Shown piece by piece: positions 43,188-52,007 of a stretch of 64,000 bases of DNA. The position numbers were made by a program, and so were the translations under genes. Location: NCBI GenBank assembly GCA_964645045.1, contig CAZXYZ010000009.1:1-64000 (forward strand), read 5' to 3'. Source of the DNA: Anammoximicrobium sp964645045. GTDB lineage: Bacteria > Planctomycetota > Planctomycetia > Pirellulales > Pirellulaceae. Within the stretch, counting starts at the first letter, position 1; every line of letters starts with the position of its first letter. Below the pieces are notes generated by a model. It did not search any database and was not told the DNA's origin. It saw only the letters and a program-made list of their open reading frames with translations.

Positions 43188-44388
43188 ACGCGAACGCAAT
43201 CTTGCTTTGCTGGTGGGCTTGTGCCTGCTCGCCCTCGCCGTTTTCTTTGGCGCGCGGAAAGTGAACGAGGCCATCCGCGCTCGGCGGCAGCAAATCGCCG
43301 CCGCGGAAAAGGCGGTCCGCGACAAGACCCAAGTCCTGCGGCTGAGCACCGAACCCGCCAGCCGCATGGAGGGCTACCAACGCCGTTCGCTGCCCAGCGA
43401 CTTGGAAAGGGCCCGCTCGTTGTATCAGACGTGGTTGCTGAACCTCGTCAAGGACGTCGGCTTTGAAGACACCCAGGTGAGCGTGCTGCCGGCGCGGAGC
43501 GAAAAAGGGATCTATCAGGTGTTGGGCTTCTCGGTCAGCGGCCGAGGCAACCTGCCGAAGCTCGTGTCCTTCCTGCATCGTTTCTATTCCGCCGACCTGC
43601 TGCACCGCGTGCGGCGGCTGCACGTCAAACGCGTGCCGGGCACCAAGCACCTGGATCTCGCGGTAGCCATCGACGCGGTCTCTTTGCCCACGGCCGACAG
43701 CACGGAAAAGCTCAACGACGAGGCGGTGCGGAAACTGGCCCACGGTGACTTGCCGGCTTACCTGGAGACAATCCTGAAGCGGAACTTGAGCGGACCGGCG
43801 AACAAGGAGCCGGCCATCGAGGTGCCGACGGAAGTGACAAAGTACGTGGGGGACGTTGTTGCGTTTGCGGTCAAGGGCCGGGATCCGGACAGACTGGACC
43901 AGATTAGCTATGGCCTCGAGGGCAGTGGGCTGGCGAACGCCAAGATCGACGCGAAGAGCGGTGAATTCGAATGGCCGGCGGAGAAGATCGGCGACTATGA
44001 AGTCGTCGTAGCTGCCACCGACGACGGCTTTCCGCCCAAGACCACACGGCAGACCGTCAAGATCCGGGTTACGGAAAAGCCGCCCGAATCGGCCCCGCCA
44101 CCGGTTGCCGCCCCCAAACCGAGTTTCGACTTGGCGAAGTTCGCCTTCGTCACCGCGATCACCGAGGCCGACGGCAGGCGGCAGGCCTGGATCAGCCTGC
44201 GTGCGAAGGGCGAGTTGCTGAAGTTGTTCGAGGGCGACGAATTCCAAATCGGTGAAGTGACCGTGAGAATTACGCGGATCGCCGAGAAGACCGTCGAACT
44301 GGACGCCGCCGTTCTGGAAAAACGTCTGCTAGTGACGCTTGGCCAGAGCCTGGCCGACGGGCGCGATTTGACGGATGCGGGGACCTGA
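43180..44388 (+). CDS. gspM: GspM/PilO-like protein fused to cadherin-like and GspC/PilP-like domains
   Basis: A 402-residue protein. One transmembrane helix (LALLVGLCLLALAVFFGARK) lies at the N-terminus, followed by a coiled coil and a PilO/GspM-like fold (YQVLGFSVSGRGNLPKLVSF). Residues about 215-300 form a cadherin-like/putative Ig domain with YGLEGSGLANAKIDAKSGEF and YEVVVAATDDGFPPKTTRQT. After a Pro linker, residues about 320-400 (FAFVTAITEADGRRQAWISL, LKLFEGDEFQIGEVTVRITR) look like the GspC/PilP homology region that binds secretin N0 domains. So a separate gspC may be replaced by this fusion. It is the last gene of the run; 13 bases separate it from a convergent gene. Confidence 0.65.
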   Translation: MSKRERNLALLVGLCLLALAVFFGARKVNEAIRARRQQIAAAEKAVRDKTQVLRLSTEPASRMEGYQRRSLPSDLERARSLYQTWLLNLVKDVGFEDTQVSVLPARSEKGIYQVLGFSVSGRGNLPKLVSFLHRFYSADLLHRVRRLHVKRVPGTKHLDLAVAIDAVSLPTADSTEKLNDEAVRKLAHGDLPAYLETILKRNLSGPANKEPAIEVPTEVTKYVGDVVAFAVKGRDPDRLDQISYGLEGSGLANAKIDAKSGEFEWPAEKIGDYEVVVAATDDGFPPKTTRQTVKIRVTEKPPESAPPPVAAPKPSFDLAKFAFVTAITEADGRRQAWISLRAKGELLKLFEGDEFQIGEVTVRITRIAEKTVELDAAVLEKRLLVTLGQSLADGRDLTDAGT

Positions 44389-44401
44389 TGCGGCCCAATG
44401 C

Positions 44402-45475
44402 CTATTCCGGCTTCGGCAGTTTTCGCGGCAGGTCGTCCGGCCCAAACGTCTCTGCGGAACGGTCGCGGGCCGGCGTCGACTCCCACACCTGTGGGCGGCT
44501 GCGGTAAGCGGTCTCGAGGGCCGGCCGCCGAGGCGAGTTAAGCGTCCCCACCTCGTCATATCCTGGCTGCATGGTGGGTTGCGCGAGCGTCGCATCGGGG
44601 CCGCGGAGGCTCCGCAGCATCTGGCTCGCGGCGACCAGCGAAGGATCGATGCGCAACGATTGCTCCAACAACGTCGCCGCTTGTTGCGTCTCGTTCTTCA
44701 TCGACAGCAGGCAGGCGGCATTGAACAGGGCCGTCGCCTCCGGGTGGACGGCGCGCAGCACGTCGACGGCTTCCGAGACCCGTCGGGATTCGATCAATGC
44801 CGCCGCCAGATTGTTGCGATAACGCACGTTGCGCGGGTCCAAGCGGACCGCCTGCTGCAACGCGTCCAGCGACGCCGCAAGATCGCCGCGCCGGGCGTGA
44901 AACAAGCCCAGATCATTCAGGACCATCGTGTTCGTGGGAGCCAGGCCGCGTGCTTGATGGTAGCGCAGCAGCGCCTCGTCCGGATTCTCTTGACGGTCGT
45001 GGAAACGTGCACAGGCGATCAGTGTGTTGACGTTGCGCGGTTCCAATTCCAGGGCCCGCTCGAACTGCTGTTTGGCTTGCGCAAACGCCCCTTGATTTTC
45101 CGAATACAGCGCGGCTTGCACGTACAACGCCGGCGTCAATTGCCCGGGTCTGCTGGACAGTTTTGCGGGGTCGTCCGCCGGAATGACCTTGGGTTGGACA
45201 TCCAGCGCGGACGCGACCTTGTCGCCGGCGGACTTGAACGCTTTGTTGACCGATTGCGACGCAGCGGTGAAGGGATTCGCCGACGTAACACTGGGCGCTG
45301 CGGTCAAGCTGGGGTGGGTGGCACCGCCCCCCGCCAATCCAGTTTGGCCGCCGAGGCTAAACGAACTCGACGAGCGGCCCCAATCGCGTTCCCACGGCAA
45401 CGACGGGGCACATCCCGCAAACGCCAGCAAGAGGCTGGCCACGGCGGTGCCGGCAGATCGCATCCGGTTGTTCAT
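44402..45475 (-). CDS. TPR lipoprotein
   Basis: A 357-residue protein with a lipoprotein signal (VASLLLAFAGC, Cys22). A Ser/Gly-rich linker is followed by four to five tetratricopeptide repeats at about residues 115-265: AFAQAKQQFERALELEPRNV, LLRYHQARGLAPTNTMVLND, SLDALQQAVRLDPRNVRYRN. The C-terminal 80 residues are disordered and end in basic/Pro residues. It resembles the TadD-type TPR lipoproteins found with pili and is transcribed after the following upstream gene (45517-46239). The gene converges on gspM. A pilotin-like or assembly role is inferred. Confidence 0.75.
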   Translation of the reverse strand: MNNRMRSAGTAVASLLLAFAGCAPSLPWERDWGRSSSSFSLGGQTGLAGGGATHPSLTAAPSVTSANPFTAASQSVNKAFKSAGDKVASALDVQPKVIPADDPAKLSSRPGQLTPALYVQAALYSENQGAFAQAKQQFERALELEPRNVNTLIACARFHDRQENPDEALLRYHQARGLAPTNTMVLNDLGLFHARRGDLAASLDALQQAVRLDPRNVRYRNNLAAALIESRRVSEAVDVLRAVHPEATALFNAACLLSMKNETQQAATLLEQSLRIDPSLVAASQMLRSLRGPDATLAQPTMQPGYDEVGTLNSPRRPALETAYRSRPQVWESTPARDRSAETFGPDDLPRKLPKPE

Positions 45476-45516
45476 TCTGCACCTCCGTGTGCATGGCCTT
45501 TCGGCTTGGCTAGAGT

Positions 45517-46239
45517 TTATCGTACAGACTGGCCGGTTCCGCGACTCCCGTTGTTCGCGCCGTTCCCGTTGTTGCCATTGTTGCCGCCGTTGTTGCCGAA
45601 ATCGTTGCCGGAGCCGCTCGCGCCGTTGGAACCGTTGCCGCCGTTGAGGCTACTCACGCGCGGCAGCGGCAGGCTGGCGCGGTACGCATTCTCGACCTCG
45701 TACGCGTACCAACCGTCTCCACCGCGCGGAGCGATTTTCGTCGTCGTCACCGCGCACGGGCTCATGTCCGGGGCGATTTGAGCCATGCTGCGGTACATGG
45801 ATGTCACCCTTGCTGCAGTGTCCTCCTGGGTAGCCCCCTCCAGCACATAAACTTGGCGGCGGTGAGGCGGAGTCTGCGTCAGAATATAGGCGAGTTTCGC
45901 CTGGCCCGCATTGTTCAACTCGTTCGAGCCGGGGTCAAACAGATAGTCGCTGAACGTGTTCTGGGTCTTCCAGCCGTTGTCCGCCATCTGGCGAAAAGGG
46001 CCTCTGACCAGTTCGCGGTCGTGACCCACGAAAGGATCCGGCCAGACATTGACCCGTTTCCGATGAAGGTCGACTTGGCCCCAAAACTTGTGCCACCAGT
46101 TTTCCACAGAAACCGGAGTTTCCGAGGTGGAGGGCAGCGGTTTGGGGCCGTCCTGGGCGGCGACCGGAACGTACACGGCCAGCGTCAGAAACAGGGTGCT
46201 GAGCGAGTTCTTCGTCAGGGTCACGATGCGGCTCCACAA
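45517..46239 (-). CDS. Conserved planctomycete secreted protein, function unknown
   Basis: A 240-residue protein with a signal peptide (LSTLFLTLAVYVPVAAQ). The core is unusually rich in aromatic and basic residues: VENWWHKFWGQVDLHRKRVN, VWPDPFVGHDRELVRGPF, NGWKTQNTFSDYLFDPGSNE. A second part (LAYILTQTPPHRRQVYVLEG) resembles an OmpA-like edge. The tail is a Gly/Asn-rich low-complexity run. I recall similar proteins next to Tad/TPR genes in planctomycetes but know no function. It probably forms an operon with the TPR lipoprotein 41 bp downstream. Confidence 0.6.
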   Translation of the reverse strand: MWSRIVTLTKNSLSTLFLTLAVYVPVAAQDGPKPLPSTSETPVSVENWWHKFWGQVDLHRKRVNVWPDPFVGHDRELVRGPFRQMADNGWKTQNTFSDYLFDPGSNELNNAGQAKLAYILTQTPPHRRQVYVLEGATQEDTAARVTSMYRSMAQIAPDMSPCAVTTTKIAPRGGDGWYAYEVENAYRASLPLPRVSSLNGGNGSNGASGSGNDFGNNGGNNGNNGNGANNGSRGTGQSVR

Positions 46240-46563
46240 ACTGACGGGTAGGAATTGCCCTGTTCTTTCATCGGACGATGCTTATGATGGCAATCGCAGG
46301 ACGCCAGAAATCCGCAAGATTCGCATTTTTCCGACTTTGCAGACTCGGGAGGCGCAGGATCGCAGAATTCCCATTGGCCGAATGCCGCCGGACGACTATA
46401 GTATTATGAGCCTTGGACTTCGAAGAGCCTGCAAGCACACTATATTAGCGCCTATTTAACCACTATCCGCTGATTGACCTTGAGTCAACGCCCGCCCGCC
46501 CCCATTTTCCCGCCCTGGACCGGATCACGCCAAGACTGCCAATCGCACGACGAATTACTGCTC
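46240..46563. other. Divergent intergenic region (324 bp)
   Basis: AT-richer DNA between the minus-strand secreted-protein gene and the plus-strand response regulator. A possible -10 (TATAGTATTAT) sits at 46398-46408. The response regulator frame is open from a TTG at 46474, but the extra N-terminal peptide lacks family similarity. Nothing else was recognised. Confidence 0.4.
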
Positions 46564-46968
46564 ATGATCCAAAATGCCGACAAACCCGGGCCGCTTGCGC
46601 TGCGGATCCTCGTCGCCGAGGACAGCCGCACGAACCAGCAATTGGCCGTACGCCTGTTGGAGCGACAGGGTCACGACGTGACCATTGTCAACAACGGGAA
46701 GGAAGCCGTGGAGGCGATTCGGCGGGAGTTGTTCGATCTAGTGCTGATGGACGTGGAAATGCCGATCATGGATGGACTGGCGGCAACCCGGGCCATCCGT
46801 TCGTACGAATCACGCCGCGGCACGCGACTGCCGATTGTGGCGGTGACCACCCGAGACAATCACCGCGATTGTCTGGCGGCGGGAATGGACGCCCACCTGA
46901 ACAAGCCCCTGCGGCTTGACCGCCTGAATCGGACGCTCCAAGTCGTGCTGCCCAAATCGGCGGCGTGA
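46564..46968 (+). CDS. Single-domain response regulator (CheY-like receiver)
   Basis: The ATG at 46564 gives 134 residues. Receiver features are LRILVAEDSRTNQQLAVRLL (acidic pocket ED), FDLVLMDVEMPIMDGLAATR (phospho-acceptor Asp in LMDVEMP), IVAVTT (Thr switch) and HLNKPLRLDRL (Lys). There is no output domain, and the N-Q-x-x-A-x-x-L-L-E-R-Q-G pattern is typical of receivers taken from hybrid kinases, so it may act in a phosphorelay. No kinase is nearby. Confidence 0.88.
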   Translation: MIQNADKPGPLALRILVAEDSRTNQQLAVRLLERQGHDVTIVNNGKEAVEAIRRELFDLVLMDVEMPIMDGLAATRAIRSYESRRGTRLPIVAVTTRDNHRDCLAAGMDAHLNKPLRLDRLNRTLQVVLPKSAA

Positions 46969-46998
46969 AACGACGGCACTTCGCCCGCGAAACGCCGG

Positions 46999-47379
46999 TC
47001 ATTTCCCCGTTTTCCGCGGCGGTTCGGCGAACGCCGCCGCCCGGCCGTCGAGCACATGCCGGATCGCCAGGATGGGATGCCTCCACAACATGCGCGGCCC
47101 GGCAAACCGCATCACCTCGCGGATCCGCTCGCGCAGTTGCGGCTTGTAGCAATGGATCTGACACTGGGCGCAAGCCGGCTTGTCCTGCCCAAACGGACAC
47201 CGGTCCAACCGTGCCATTGCGTATCCGTGCAGTTCGCCGCATTCGGCACATAACCCGTCGTGCGTCCGGTGGCGAAGGCGGCAGAAAATACGGATCATCG
47301 CCGCGACCGTCTTTTTCTCTCGTGCGATCCGTGGGGAGCTCGTGGGCGAGGCGTTTTCGCAAGTCGGTAAAGGACTCAT
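46999..47379 (-). CDS. YgbA/NO-responsive family cysteine-rich protein
   Basis: The ATG at 47379 gives 126 residues; the longer frame to 47613 runs into the divergent gene. Eight conserved-looking residues stand out: CRLRHRTHDGLCAECGEL, YAMARLDRCPFGQDKPACAQ and CQIHCYKPQLRERIREVMRF, followed by AGPRMLWRHPILAIRHVLDG. This is the pattern of the nitrous oxide-stimulated promoter family (YgbA), whose Cys motifs probably bind a metal or Fe-S cluster and respond to nitrosative stress. The cellular role is poorly known. It is divergent from the CXXCH gene. Confidence 0.8.
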   Translation of the reverse strand: MSPLPTCENASPTSSPRIAREKKTVAAMIRIFCRLRHRTHDGLCAECGELHGYAMARLDRCPFGQDKPACAQCQIHCYKPQLRERIREVMRFAGPRMLWRHPILAIRHVLDGRAAAFAEPPRKTGK

Positions 47380-47483
47380 AATTCTTTGCGCCCATGCGGC
47401 GACCGTCGTTTCCTGAAGGAAATAAACGTTGTACACTATACCGTGATCTGGTGACGGCCAAGTGGACGGCTGGAGGAAAAACA

Positions 47484-48863
47484 ATGATGTTGGATAACGC
47501 ATGGGAATTGCGCTATGGCGTGCCCCGGATACGCCGATCGTGGCTGACAGCCGCCCTGCGCTGTCGTCCAACGCTGCTTGTGTCGTTGATCGCCGTGTTG
47601 GCATGGCCGGCACCCGCAGCGGCCCAGATGGACTACGACCGCGAGCCGATCAACTACAGTACGGCTCCGCGCACGGATGCGATTGCCAAGCTGCAGGCGC
47701 GGCTCCAAAGCGGACAGACCAAGCTGGCTTTCGACGAGCGGTCCGGCTACCTGCCCGCCTTGCTCCGCGAGTTGAACATCTCGGAGACTTCGCAAGTTCT
47801 GGTGTTCTCGAAGACCAGCTTCCAGCGCGAACGCATCAGTCCGCAACGGCCGCGAGCGCTGTACTTTTCGGACGACGTCTATGTGGGCTCGGTGGATCAC
47901 GGTGAAATGCTGGAGATCTCGTCCGTCGACCCGCAGTTGGGCGCTGTCTTCTACACGCTCGCCCAGCAGCCTTCCGACCGGCCGATGCTGCTTGGACAGC
48001 TGGATTCGTGTACGCAGTGCCACGCTTCGCCGATGACCGAGGGTGTGCCGGGGCATCTGGTGCGGTCCGTGTATCCCGACGCGCAGGGCCAGTTGATCCT
48101 GAGCGCCGGCTCGTTCCGCACGACCGATCGGAGCCCGCTACGGGAGCGTTGGGGCGGCTGGTACGTCACCGGCACGCACGGCCGCCAGCGGCATTTGGGA
48201 AACGCGTTGTTCCACGATCCTGTCGATCTGGAAAAAATTGACTACGAGTCCGGCGCGAATTTGACGGACCTGCGCAGCCGCGTGGATCTGGCCGCCTATC
48301 GCACGCCGCACAGCGACATCGTCGCCTTGATGGTCCTGGAGCACCAAGCCCCGTTGCACAACCAGATTGCCGGTGCCAACTATCGGGCCCGCCTTGCGCT
48401 CCGCGAGCAGGAGGTGCTGAACAAAATGCTGAACAGCACGTCGTCCGAACTCAGTCCCGGCATCCAGCGCCGCCTGCAGCGCGCGGGCGACGACGTGTTG
48501 AAGGGCCTGTTGTTCGTCGGCGAAGCGCCGCTGACGGACACCATCCAGGGCACCGCCGGATTTGCGGACTACTTTGCCCGCCTGGGCCCGCGCGACCGCC
48601 AAGGCCGTTCGTTGCGCGACTTCGACTTGCAACGGCGGCTGTTCCGATATCCTTGCAGCTACCTGATCTATTCGGACGCTCTGAACGCGTTGCCGGAACC
48701 GGTCTTGAGCCACATCTTCCGGCGGTTATGGGAGATTGTGACCAACCAAGACCGCGACGAGGCGTTCGCGCATCTAACGCCAGAGGACCGCCGGGCGATC
48801 CAGGAAATCCTGGTGGACACCAAACCGGACTTGCCGGACTACTGGAAGAGTCCCGCACCGTAG
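47484..48863 (+). CDS. Secreted protein with a single CXXCH heme-binding motif
   Basis: ATG 47484 after TGGAGGAAAAACA gives 459 residues. A long basic N-region precedes a signal peptide ending PAPAAAQ near residue 48. A CTQCH site at residues 176-180 is followed by SPMTEGVPGHLVRSVYPDA, consistent with one covalently bound heme c and a distal ligand. The remainder (VDLAAYRTPHSDIVALMVLE, HQAPLHNQIAGANYRARLAL, FARLGPRDRQGRSLRDFDLQ) is helical with many conserved-looking Arg/His and no domain I can name. It resembles cytochrome c domain-containing hypotheticals common in planctomycetes. Electron transfer is possible but unproven. Confidence 0.7.
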   Translation: MMLDNAWELRYGVPRIRRSWLTAALRCRPTLLVSLIAVLAWPAPAAAQMDYDREPINYSTAPRTDAIAKLQARLQSGQTKLAFDERSGYLPALLRELNISETSQVLVFSKTSFQRERISPQRPRALYFSDDVYVGSVDHGEMLEISSVDPQLGAVFYTLAQQPSDRPMLLGQLDSCTQCHASPMTEGVPGHLVRSVYPDAQGQLILSAGSFRTTDRSPLRERWGGWYVTGTHGRQRHLGNALFHDPVDLEKIDYESGANLTDLRSRVDLAAYRTPHSDIVALMVLEHQAPLHNQIAGANYRARLALREQEVLNKMLNSTSSELSPGIQRRLQRAGDDVLKGLLFVGEAPLTDTIQGTAGFADYFARLGPRDRQGRSLRDFDLQRRLFRYPCSYLIYSDALNALPEPVLSHIFRRLWEIVTNQDRDEAFAHLTPEDRRAIQEILVDTKPDLPDYWKSPAP

Positions 48864-48880
48864 CGTCTTTCGAGAACTAC

Positions 48881-49083
48881 GTGAGCCGCAAGGCGCTGGC
48901 CGCGGGTTCTGCGAGGCAAAGTGTTACCGGCGGCTAGCGCCTTGCCGCTTACTTTGGGAACATTTGGGGCGTTTTTGTTAGCGGAGCGGCGCGAGCCGCC
49001 CGGTTTTCCGACTGTAATACCTGACGGCTCGCGCCGTGCCGCTGCAATGTAAGTGGCATTGGGCTAGCGCCTTGCCGCTTACT
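48881..49083. repeat. Palindrome cluster (CTAGCGCCTTGCCG type)
   Basis: GTGAGCCGCAAGGCGCTGGC at 48881 is inverted relative to GGCTAGCGCCTTGCCGCTTA at 48933-48952, and the latter is repeated directly at 49063-49083. Between them AGCGGCGCGAGCCG and CGGCTCGCGCCGT make a second hairpin. The cluster fills the gap before the TMTC-like gene. A partial relative lies at 57455-57475. Confidence 0.75.
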
Positions 49084-49134
49084 TGGCGGCTGACACTTAT
49101 TTCGCGAACTAGGCATAGTTGGACAGACCAACGT

Positions 49135-51306
49135 ATGAAGCGACGGAATCGTCGAACCTCTGCCCCTGCCCCGAGACCAACGCGACCTGATCCAACTTTG
49201 GTTGGCGGGCCTGGCTCAGAGATGATTCGGACGCCGCCAGTCGCACCGCCGGTTCCTCGGGCAGGGGTTCGCGGGTGGCTACTGGCCGCGGCGCTGCTGG
49301 CCGCCACGTTGGTGGCGTATGGTCCGGCGTTGCGCGGCGAATTCCTGTGGGACGACGACGCGCATGTGACCCGCCCCGAACTGCGGTCGTGGCAAGGGCT
49401 CGGCCGAATCTGGTTCGAACTCGGTGCCACTCAACAGTACTACCCCTTGTTGCACACCGCCTTTTGGATCCAGTGGCACCTCTGGGGCGATTCGACGCTT
49501 GGCTACCATGTCGTCAACGTCGTGCTGCACGTCGCTGTGGCCGCCCTGGGAGCCCTGGTCCTGCGCCGGCTGGAGGTTCCGGGAGCCTCTTTGGCGGCGG
49601 CCATTTTCGCGTTGCATCCGGTTCACGTCGAATCCGTCGCCTGGCTCACGGAACTGAAGAACACGCTGTCGGCCGTGTTCTACCTGTCCGCCGCACTGCT
49701 GTACCTCCGGTTCGACGAATCTCGCCACGGACGCTGGTACGGCGCGGCGTTCGCCTTGTTCCTACTGGGCCTGCTCAGCAAGACGGTCACGGCCACGTTG
49801 CCGGCTGCGTTACTGGTGATCTTCTGGTGGCAACGGGGGCGGCTGTCGTGGCGACGGGACGTGCTCCCGCTGGCCCCCTGGTTCGTCCTCGGTGCCTTGG
49901 CGGGTGTCTTCACCGCAGCCGTCGAACGCAAGCTAATCGGGGCCGAGGGGGCGTCGTTCGACCTCACGGCCGTCGAGCGCTGCCTGATTGCCGGCCGGGC
50001 GCTCTGGTTCTACTTGGGCAAGTTGGCCTGGCCCGCTGACCTAATGTTTATCTACCCGCGCTGGAACATCGACGCGACGGCCTGGTGGCAGTACCTGTTC
50101 CCGGCGGCCGCGTTAGCGTTGTTCGGCGGCTTGTGGCTGTTGCGGCGGCGCGCGCGAGGCCCCCTGGCGGGAATGCTGTTCTTTGCCGGAACCCTTTTTC
50201 CGGCGCTGGGTTTTCTGAACGTGTATCCGTTCCGCTATTCGTTTGTCGCCGATCACTTTCAGTACCTGGCCAGTTGGGGAGTGATCTCCTTGGCGGCCGC
50301 CGGTATCGCTGTTTGGCTTGCCCGTCTCCAACGGTGGCAACACCCCGTTGGCTACGCCGTGGGCATCGTATTGTTGGCCGTCCTGGCAGGTTTGACGCGG
50401 CAGCAAAGCCGCCTGTACGCCGGCTTCGAGACGCTCTTCCGCACCACGATCGACCGCAATCCAACCTGCTGGATGGCCCACAACAACCTGGGCATTGCGT
50501 TGGCCGAGCGCGGACAAGTGGACGAGGCCAGCGGACATTTCCGCCGGGCGCTGGAGATCAAGCCGGATCATGCCGAGGCCCACAACAATCTCAGCCTGGC
50601 CCTTCAACGGCAAGGAAAATTGGACGAAGCCATCGCGCACGCACGGATCGCCCTCAGGTTCAATCCCAACTACGCCGAATGCCATTTCCATCTCGGCAAC
50701 ACGCTGAGTCAACAAGGGCAAGTGGCCGAAGCCATCGGTCACTTCCAGAGAGCCCTGGAAATCCGTCCGGACTATCCCAAGGCCCACATCAACTTGGGCA
50801 TCGCCCTGCTCGGCCAGCGGCATCTGGACGAAGCGGAACGGCATTTCCGTCGGGCTCTGGAGATTGAACCGGACTACATCGGCGCGCGTCAGAATCTCGG
50901 GGTTGCCCTGTACGAACAAGGCAAGACTCGCGAAGCGCTCGACCAATGGCGAGACGTGCTCGGGCGGCAGCCCGATCAAGTCGCGATCCTGAACCGGTGC
51001 GCCTGGATTCTGGCCACCGACCCGGATGCCGCGATCCGCAACGGGGCAGAGGCAACGGCTTTGGCCGAGCGCGCCGTCCGTCAAACCCAAGCCCGGGACG
51101 CAACCGTCCTGGACACCCTGGCCGCCGCTTATGCGGAGGCCGGGCGATTCGCCGAGGCGGTGCAGACGGCGCAGATGGCTTGGAGCCAAGTCGTGACGCT
51201 GGGTAACACGACGCTCGCGGAAGCGGTCCAGCAACGGATCGAACTCTATCGCGCGGGAACGCCCTATCGCGATCCGCGGCAAAGACCGGCCATCGGCGGC
51301 GATTGA
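49135..51306 (+). CDS. TMTC-like membrane protein with C-terminal TPRs
   Basis: ATG 49135 gives 723 residues; ATG 49222 is an alternative. After a basic proline-rich N-terminus about ten transmembrane helices run from about 45 to 420, including GEFLWDDDAHVTRPELRSWQ and HPVHVESVAWLTELKNTLSA, the acidic and H-P-x-H-V-E-S motifs of the TMTC/DUF1736 glycosyltransferase-like group. Six to seven TPRs follow (about 455-700): AHNNLGIALAERGQVDEASG, HFHLGNTLSQQGQVAEAIGH, ARQNLGVALYEQGKTREALD. Eukaryotic TMTCs mannosylate cadherins; bacterial members are uncharacterised, so a GT-C transferase acting on exported proteins is inference. Confidence 0.8.
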   Translation: MKRRNRRTSAPAPRPTRPDPTLVGGPGSEMIRTPPVAPPVPRAGVRGWLLAAALLAATLVAYGPALRGEFLWDDDAHVTRPELRSWQGLGRIWFELGATQQYYPLLHTAFWIQWHLWGDSTLGYHVVNVVLHVAVAALGALVLRRLEVPGASLAAAIFALHPVHVESVAWLTELKNTLSAVFYLSAALLYLRFDESRHGRWYGAAFALFLLGLLSKTVTATLPAALLVIFWWQRGRLSWRRDVLPLAPWFVLGALAGVFTAAVERKLIGAEGASFDLTAVERCLIAGRALWFYLGKLAWPADLMFIYPRWNIDATAWWQYLFPAAALALFGGLWLLRRRARGPLAGMLFFAGTLFPALGFLNVYPFRYSFVADHFQYLASWGVISLAAAGIAVWLARLQRWQHPVGYAVGIVLLAVLAGLTRQQSRLYAGFETLFRTTIDRNPTCWMAHNNLGIALAERGQVDEASGHFRRALEIKPDHAEAHNNLSLALQRQGKLDEAIAHARIALRFNPNYAECHFHLGNTLSQQGQVAEAIGHFQRALEIRPDYPKAHINLGIALLGQRHLDEAERHFRRALEIEPDYIGARQNLGVALYEQGKTREALDQWRDVLGRQPDQVAILNRCAWILATDPDAAIRNGAEATALAERAVRQTQARDATVLDTLAAAYAEAGRFAEAVQTAQMAWSQVVTLGNTTLAEAVQQRIELYRAGTPYRDPRQRPAIGGD

Positions 51307-51335
51307 ATCGGGGATCAGCATACAACCAGAATCGA

Positions 51336-51998
51336 CTACTTTGCCGATGAGGCCAACGGAAGTTGACTGTTCCGCTCTGCCTTTGGCTCCGCGAGTTCGG
51401 CAGCACGCTGCGCCCGCAGTTCCTCCAGGAAGAGCATGGCCGAAAGACTTCGGTGCAGGGCGCTCATGGCATCGAAAAGCAGATCGAGCTGCGGGCTACT
51501 GAGTTCCTGGACGTCAGGGTGGTGGAGGAGAAATGGTTGCCCTGCCGCCGGGAACCCCGCCGCGTCGCTACTCATCCCCTCCGTGAGGAACACCGAAAAC
51601 TGGACTTCGGTTTCCCGCACCTCCGTGCCTGGTCCAAAATGACGATCCGGATACGCTTGGTGACCAGCCCACTCGCGATACTCCCCGCTCATGTCCTCGA
51701 TCAGGACCGCCGAGAAGCGATAGCCGTCGCCGAACGGCCCTCGGCTGCGGCGGCAGTCCCGGAATTCGAGCACGGAGACCAGTTTCCCGTGCCGGTCCCT
51801 GTCCCGATCCCTTTTTGACTGGTACCACACCAACTGCAGTTCGCGTCCGATGATCCCCAGGGGCCCTGAGTCTCCCGCGGGATTGGCGAACAGAAGCCGG
51901 CTATAGTAGTTGTGCGGACGGGATTCAGGCGGAAGCAAGTCCGCCAGTACACTCCCGTGGGCCGAGGAATTTCGGTCACGTCTTTTTTTCCTGCTCAT
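51336..51998 (-). CDS. Hypothetical protein
   Basis: The ATG at 51998 gives 220 residues (a GTG at 52007 is also in frame). It is hydrophilic, with no signal peptide or membrane helix. Features: a basic start (MSRKKRRDRNSS), SRLLFANPAGDSGPLGIIG, FRDCRRSRGPFGDGYRFSAV with IEDMSGEYREWAGHQAYPDR, and a C-terminal helix FDAMSALHRSLSAMLFLEEL. The well-formed secondary-structure pattern and plausible codon use support a real gene. I do not recognise the family. It converges on the TMTC-like gene with a 29-bp gap. Confidence 0.6.
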   Translation of the reverse strand: MSRKKRRDRNSSAHGSVLADLLPPESRPHNYYSRLLFANPAGDSGPLGIIGRELQLVWYQSKRDRDRDRHGKLVSVLEFRDCRRSRGPFGDGYRFSAVLIEDMSGEYREWAGHQAYPDRHFGPGTEVRETEVQFSVFLTEGMSSDAAGFPAAGQPFLLHHPDVQELSSPQLDLLFDAMSALHRSLSAMLFLEELRAQRAAELAEPKAERNSQLPLASSAK

Positions 51999-52007
51999 GG
52001 TCCACAC

